The notes beneath the pieces were generated by a model that worked only from the letters and a program-made list of their open reading frames with translations, was not told the origin of the DNA and did not search any database. The translations under genes were made by a program, and so were the position numbers. From JBGTKH01 sp041744735 (GTDB taxonomy: Bacteria; Planctomycetota; Planctomycetia; Pirellulales; Pirellulaceae): a stretch of 7,226 nt of DNA. This document shows, in pieces, positions 6,601 through 7,226 of this stretch. The stretch is taken from positions 1 to 7,226 of the forward strand of contig JBGTKH010000286.1 of the NCBI GenBank assembly GCA_041744735.1, read 5' to 3'. The number at the start of each line of letters is the position of its first letter. Position 1 is the stretch's first letter.

Positions 6601-7226
6601 ATTTCACTCAGCGCTGCATCGATCGATGAAGGCCAGTCCGTCACGGTGACCGGCAGCTTTACCGATCCCGCCCTGGGTGTTTCCACGGAGACGTTTACCG
6701 GCAGTGCCGTTTGGAGTGATGGTGTTTCCACGGCATTGACGATCAATGCGGACGGCTCATTTAGCACCTCGCGCGACTTCCCGGATGATCATCCGTCCAC
6801 GGGAACGGCGTTCGACACGTTCACGGTCGTCATCACGATCGCCGACGACGACACCGGCAGCGACGCGGAGACTTCCCCCACGCTCACCGTGAATAACGTC
6901 GCGCCGACGATTACAAGCATTACCAACTCGTCGCCCGGCTGCGGCGGAACGTTGGAAGGACACGCCATCAGTGTGTTGGCGACTTTCAGCGATCCCGGCT
7001 TTACCGCATCCGAGACTTTTACGGCAACCGTCGACTGGGGTGACGGCACGACTTCTTCGTCAACGGCGTTGCCTCCTACTGTGACCGTCAGCCCGAGCAG
7101 CGGCGGCGCAAGTACGCCGACAGTGGGAACGGTGTCCGCCAGCCACACCTACCTGAACGGCGGCATCTATCGCATCGTCGTCAAGGTGTTTGACGACGAC
7201 GGAGGCGCGGTCGCGGCAACCACCAC
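3688..7226 (+). CDS. Giant LEPR-XLL surface protein with PKD-like and Calx-beta domains (runs off right edge)
   Basis: There are 1,179 residues visible and no stop before the window end. Residues 1-47 are Arg/Ser-rich; ERLENRYLLAVD follows at 46-57, a LEPR-XLL motif of planctomycete exported proteins. Then come two PKD-like domains (about 63-140 with WGDGS at 87, and 145-250 with WGDE at 184). Four Calx-beta domains follow (about 256-379, 387-521, 525-645, 646-764), each with a G-x-DY motif and an acidic end such as DNDSEGSE. Next is a PKD-like domain with EWDLNGNG (about 770-858), two near-identical PKD-like repeats (859-963 and 964-1069, with WSDG in place of WGDG), and a further one with WGDG at 1117. 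Calx-beta and PKD domains are extracellular beta-sandwiches; Calx-beta sites often bind calcium. The likely role is adhesion or cell-surface structure. The only Cys is C1085. The C-terminus, where a dockerin or anchor might be, is not seen. Confidence 0.95.
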   Translation, partial: MFRTFTSHASRRKSNSNGRIKSRGSHYYSRRRGRRQPRWKRQLVVERLENRYLLAVDILQTALTGNEGDTFEINVSFSGETSINLDWGDGSTVETIPIEDINGRGGSGTRQLTHRYLDDNPTGTSSDVYTITATGITVDTATATVNNVAPTVSLSAVLAGTTSRLTGTILDPGSLDTFTLDLDWGDESSTNNTQVFTLGTSPLTESTHGINWNPTTRTFSLSHLHSSSGSFTISATVTDDDGSADTESFTVTATVPIVLLSASPTVNEGDTGSITASLFFPDTSPGSEGGTVLVPFPATENVTVSLEFSGTAAEGVDYTVPDTIVILAGTSSASVAVTTEDDGTEDPDETIVVDITNVVGADEGTTEEPDQQATITIVEQQFTEVANPVVRLNVTPGAISEVGGVARITVRLIDPNPPAGTPAGPVKSGEDVTVFLDFSGVAANGSDYTLSGVVVDAENDTISIVIPAGFHSASATITAIDDNGGAEPVVDPVESVIVAIASVENGAEDGVQAASTLIVEPGALAVVLRIDNTSIAESSGVATVTATLVDPLTGPGGEFPAFATADVTVSLAFTGTAIAADYNVSDTSILIPAGSSSGFMTITALQDNDSEGSETVVVDINGVTSDASVVELGQQQVTTTIIDDDLPVVVLSALPLMIAEPGGQSIITATLFDQATRAPLTEGINLAVTVDLSFAGIAMFGTDYTASSTQIEIPAGSVSGFTTITAVDDPDVEGSESVFVRILSVTNANASLSELPTIFIVDDESTTLDFFAEAGGPYTVDEGGSVQVSATGSIVSAGSIYEWDLNGNGVFGEAGETGITPTFSAAGKDGPTSIPVQLRITSADGTREAFDSAIVNVINVAPTIGAINLSQSSINEGQSVTVTGSFTDPAFGVVTETFTGSALWSDGIFTAVTITGNSFSTTRSFPDDHPFTGTASDTFTVDITITDDDTGTDTETSPVLTVNNVAPTIGPISLSAASIDEGQSVTVTGSFTDPALGVSTETFTGSAVWSDGVSTALTINADGSFSTSRDFPDDHPSTGTAFDTFTVVITIADDDTGSDAETSPTLTVNNVAPTITSITNSSPGCGGTLEGHAISVLATFSDPGFTASETFTATVDWGDGTTSSSTALPPTVTVSPSSGGASTPTVGTVSASHTYLNGGIYRIVVKVFDDDGGAVAATT
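3829..3852 (+). other. LEPR-XLL motif LENRYLLA
   Basis: Residues 48-55 of the giant protein, preceded by a strongly basic stretch (RRRGRRQPRWKR). The family consensus has Pro at the third position where this protein has Asn. It marks the likely export or processing region and replaces a classical hydrophobic signal peptide, which is absent. Confidence 0.8.
4453..5979 (+). repeat. Array of four diverged Calx-beta domains
   Basis: Each unit of about 120-135 residues starts with a V-V-L-S/R-like strand, then a variable strand such as VNEGDTGSITASL or IAESSGVATVTATL. After this come V-S-L-x-F-S/T-G-x-A, a GxDY-like site (GVDYTV, GSDYTL, AADYNV, GTDYTA), I-x-I-P/L-AG, and an acidic loop (EDDGTEDPDE, DDNGGAEPVV, DNDSEGSE, DDPDVEGSE). 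Unit 2 has the least canonical acidic loop and a longer linker. Confidence 0.85.
6262..6894 (+). repeat. Tandem pair of PKD-like repeats (105 and 106 codons)
   Basis: Unit A is 6262-6576 and unit B 6577-6894, directly adjacent. Both open with NVAPTIG and share EGQSVTVTGSFTDPA, TETFTGSA, WSDG, FPDDHP, TGTA and DDDTG. By eye about three quarters of residues are identical, with one codon inserted in B. This suggests internal duplication after the domain had already diverged to WSDG. Confidence 0.88.

Noticed and set aside
4071..7148. Many minus-strand open frames opposite the giant gene
   Set aside because: They are antisense shadows of the Thr/Val/Asp-rich codons of the plus-strand gene, which has clear domains over the whole length.

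Overview
The window most likely comes from a planctomycete (Pirellulales-like) chromosome. The basis is as follows. Two genes begin with an Arg-rich N-terminus that runs into the LEPR-XLL type motif (LENRYLLA in one, LELRCVLSA in the other), known mainly from large surface or secreted proteins of Planctomycetota. One gene is a giant PKD/Calx-beta protein. The spacers carry palindromic elements of a kind I recall from these genomes. No 16S rRNA or other taxonomic marker is present, so the assignment is an inference.

Layout from left to right: (1) positions 1-369, minus strand, the N-terminal 123 or so residues of a LEPR-XLL protein that runs off the left edge; (2) 370-819, a spacer with no convincing gene; (3) 820-1113, plus strand, a possible small Ala- and charge-rich hypothetical protein; (4) 1129-1186, a perfect 24-bp inverted repeat, then a minus-strand intrinsic terminator at 1278-1304; (5) 1335-2651, minus strand, a complete secreted tail-fibre-like protein of 438 residues; (6) about 1 kb of spacer (2652-3687) rich in palindromes, with one possible promoter and a possible long 5' leader; (7) 3688-7226, plus strand, the first 1,179 residues of a giant surface protein that runs off the right edge. 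That protein has the LEPR-XLL N-terminus, two PKD-like domains, four Calx-beta domains and at least four more PKD-like domains.

All the recognisable genes point to the cell envelope or extracellular space. The fibre-like gene and the giant gene are divergently transcribed from the 1-kb spacer. The fibre gene has its own ribosome binding site and terminator, so it looks monocistronic. No enzyme, regulator, mobile element, tRNA, rRNA or CRISPR array was seen, and nothing here supports a new defence or metabolic system. The most interesting signals are the palindromic elements in the spacers, the structured leader of the giant gene, and the internal architecture of the two surface proteins.
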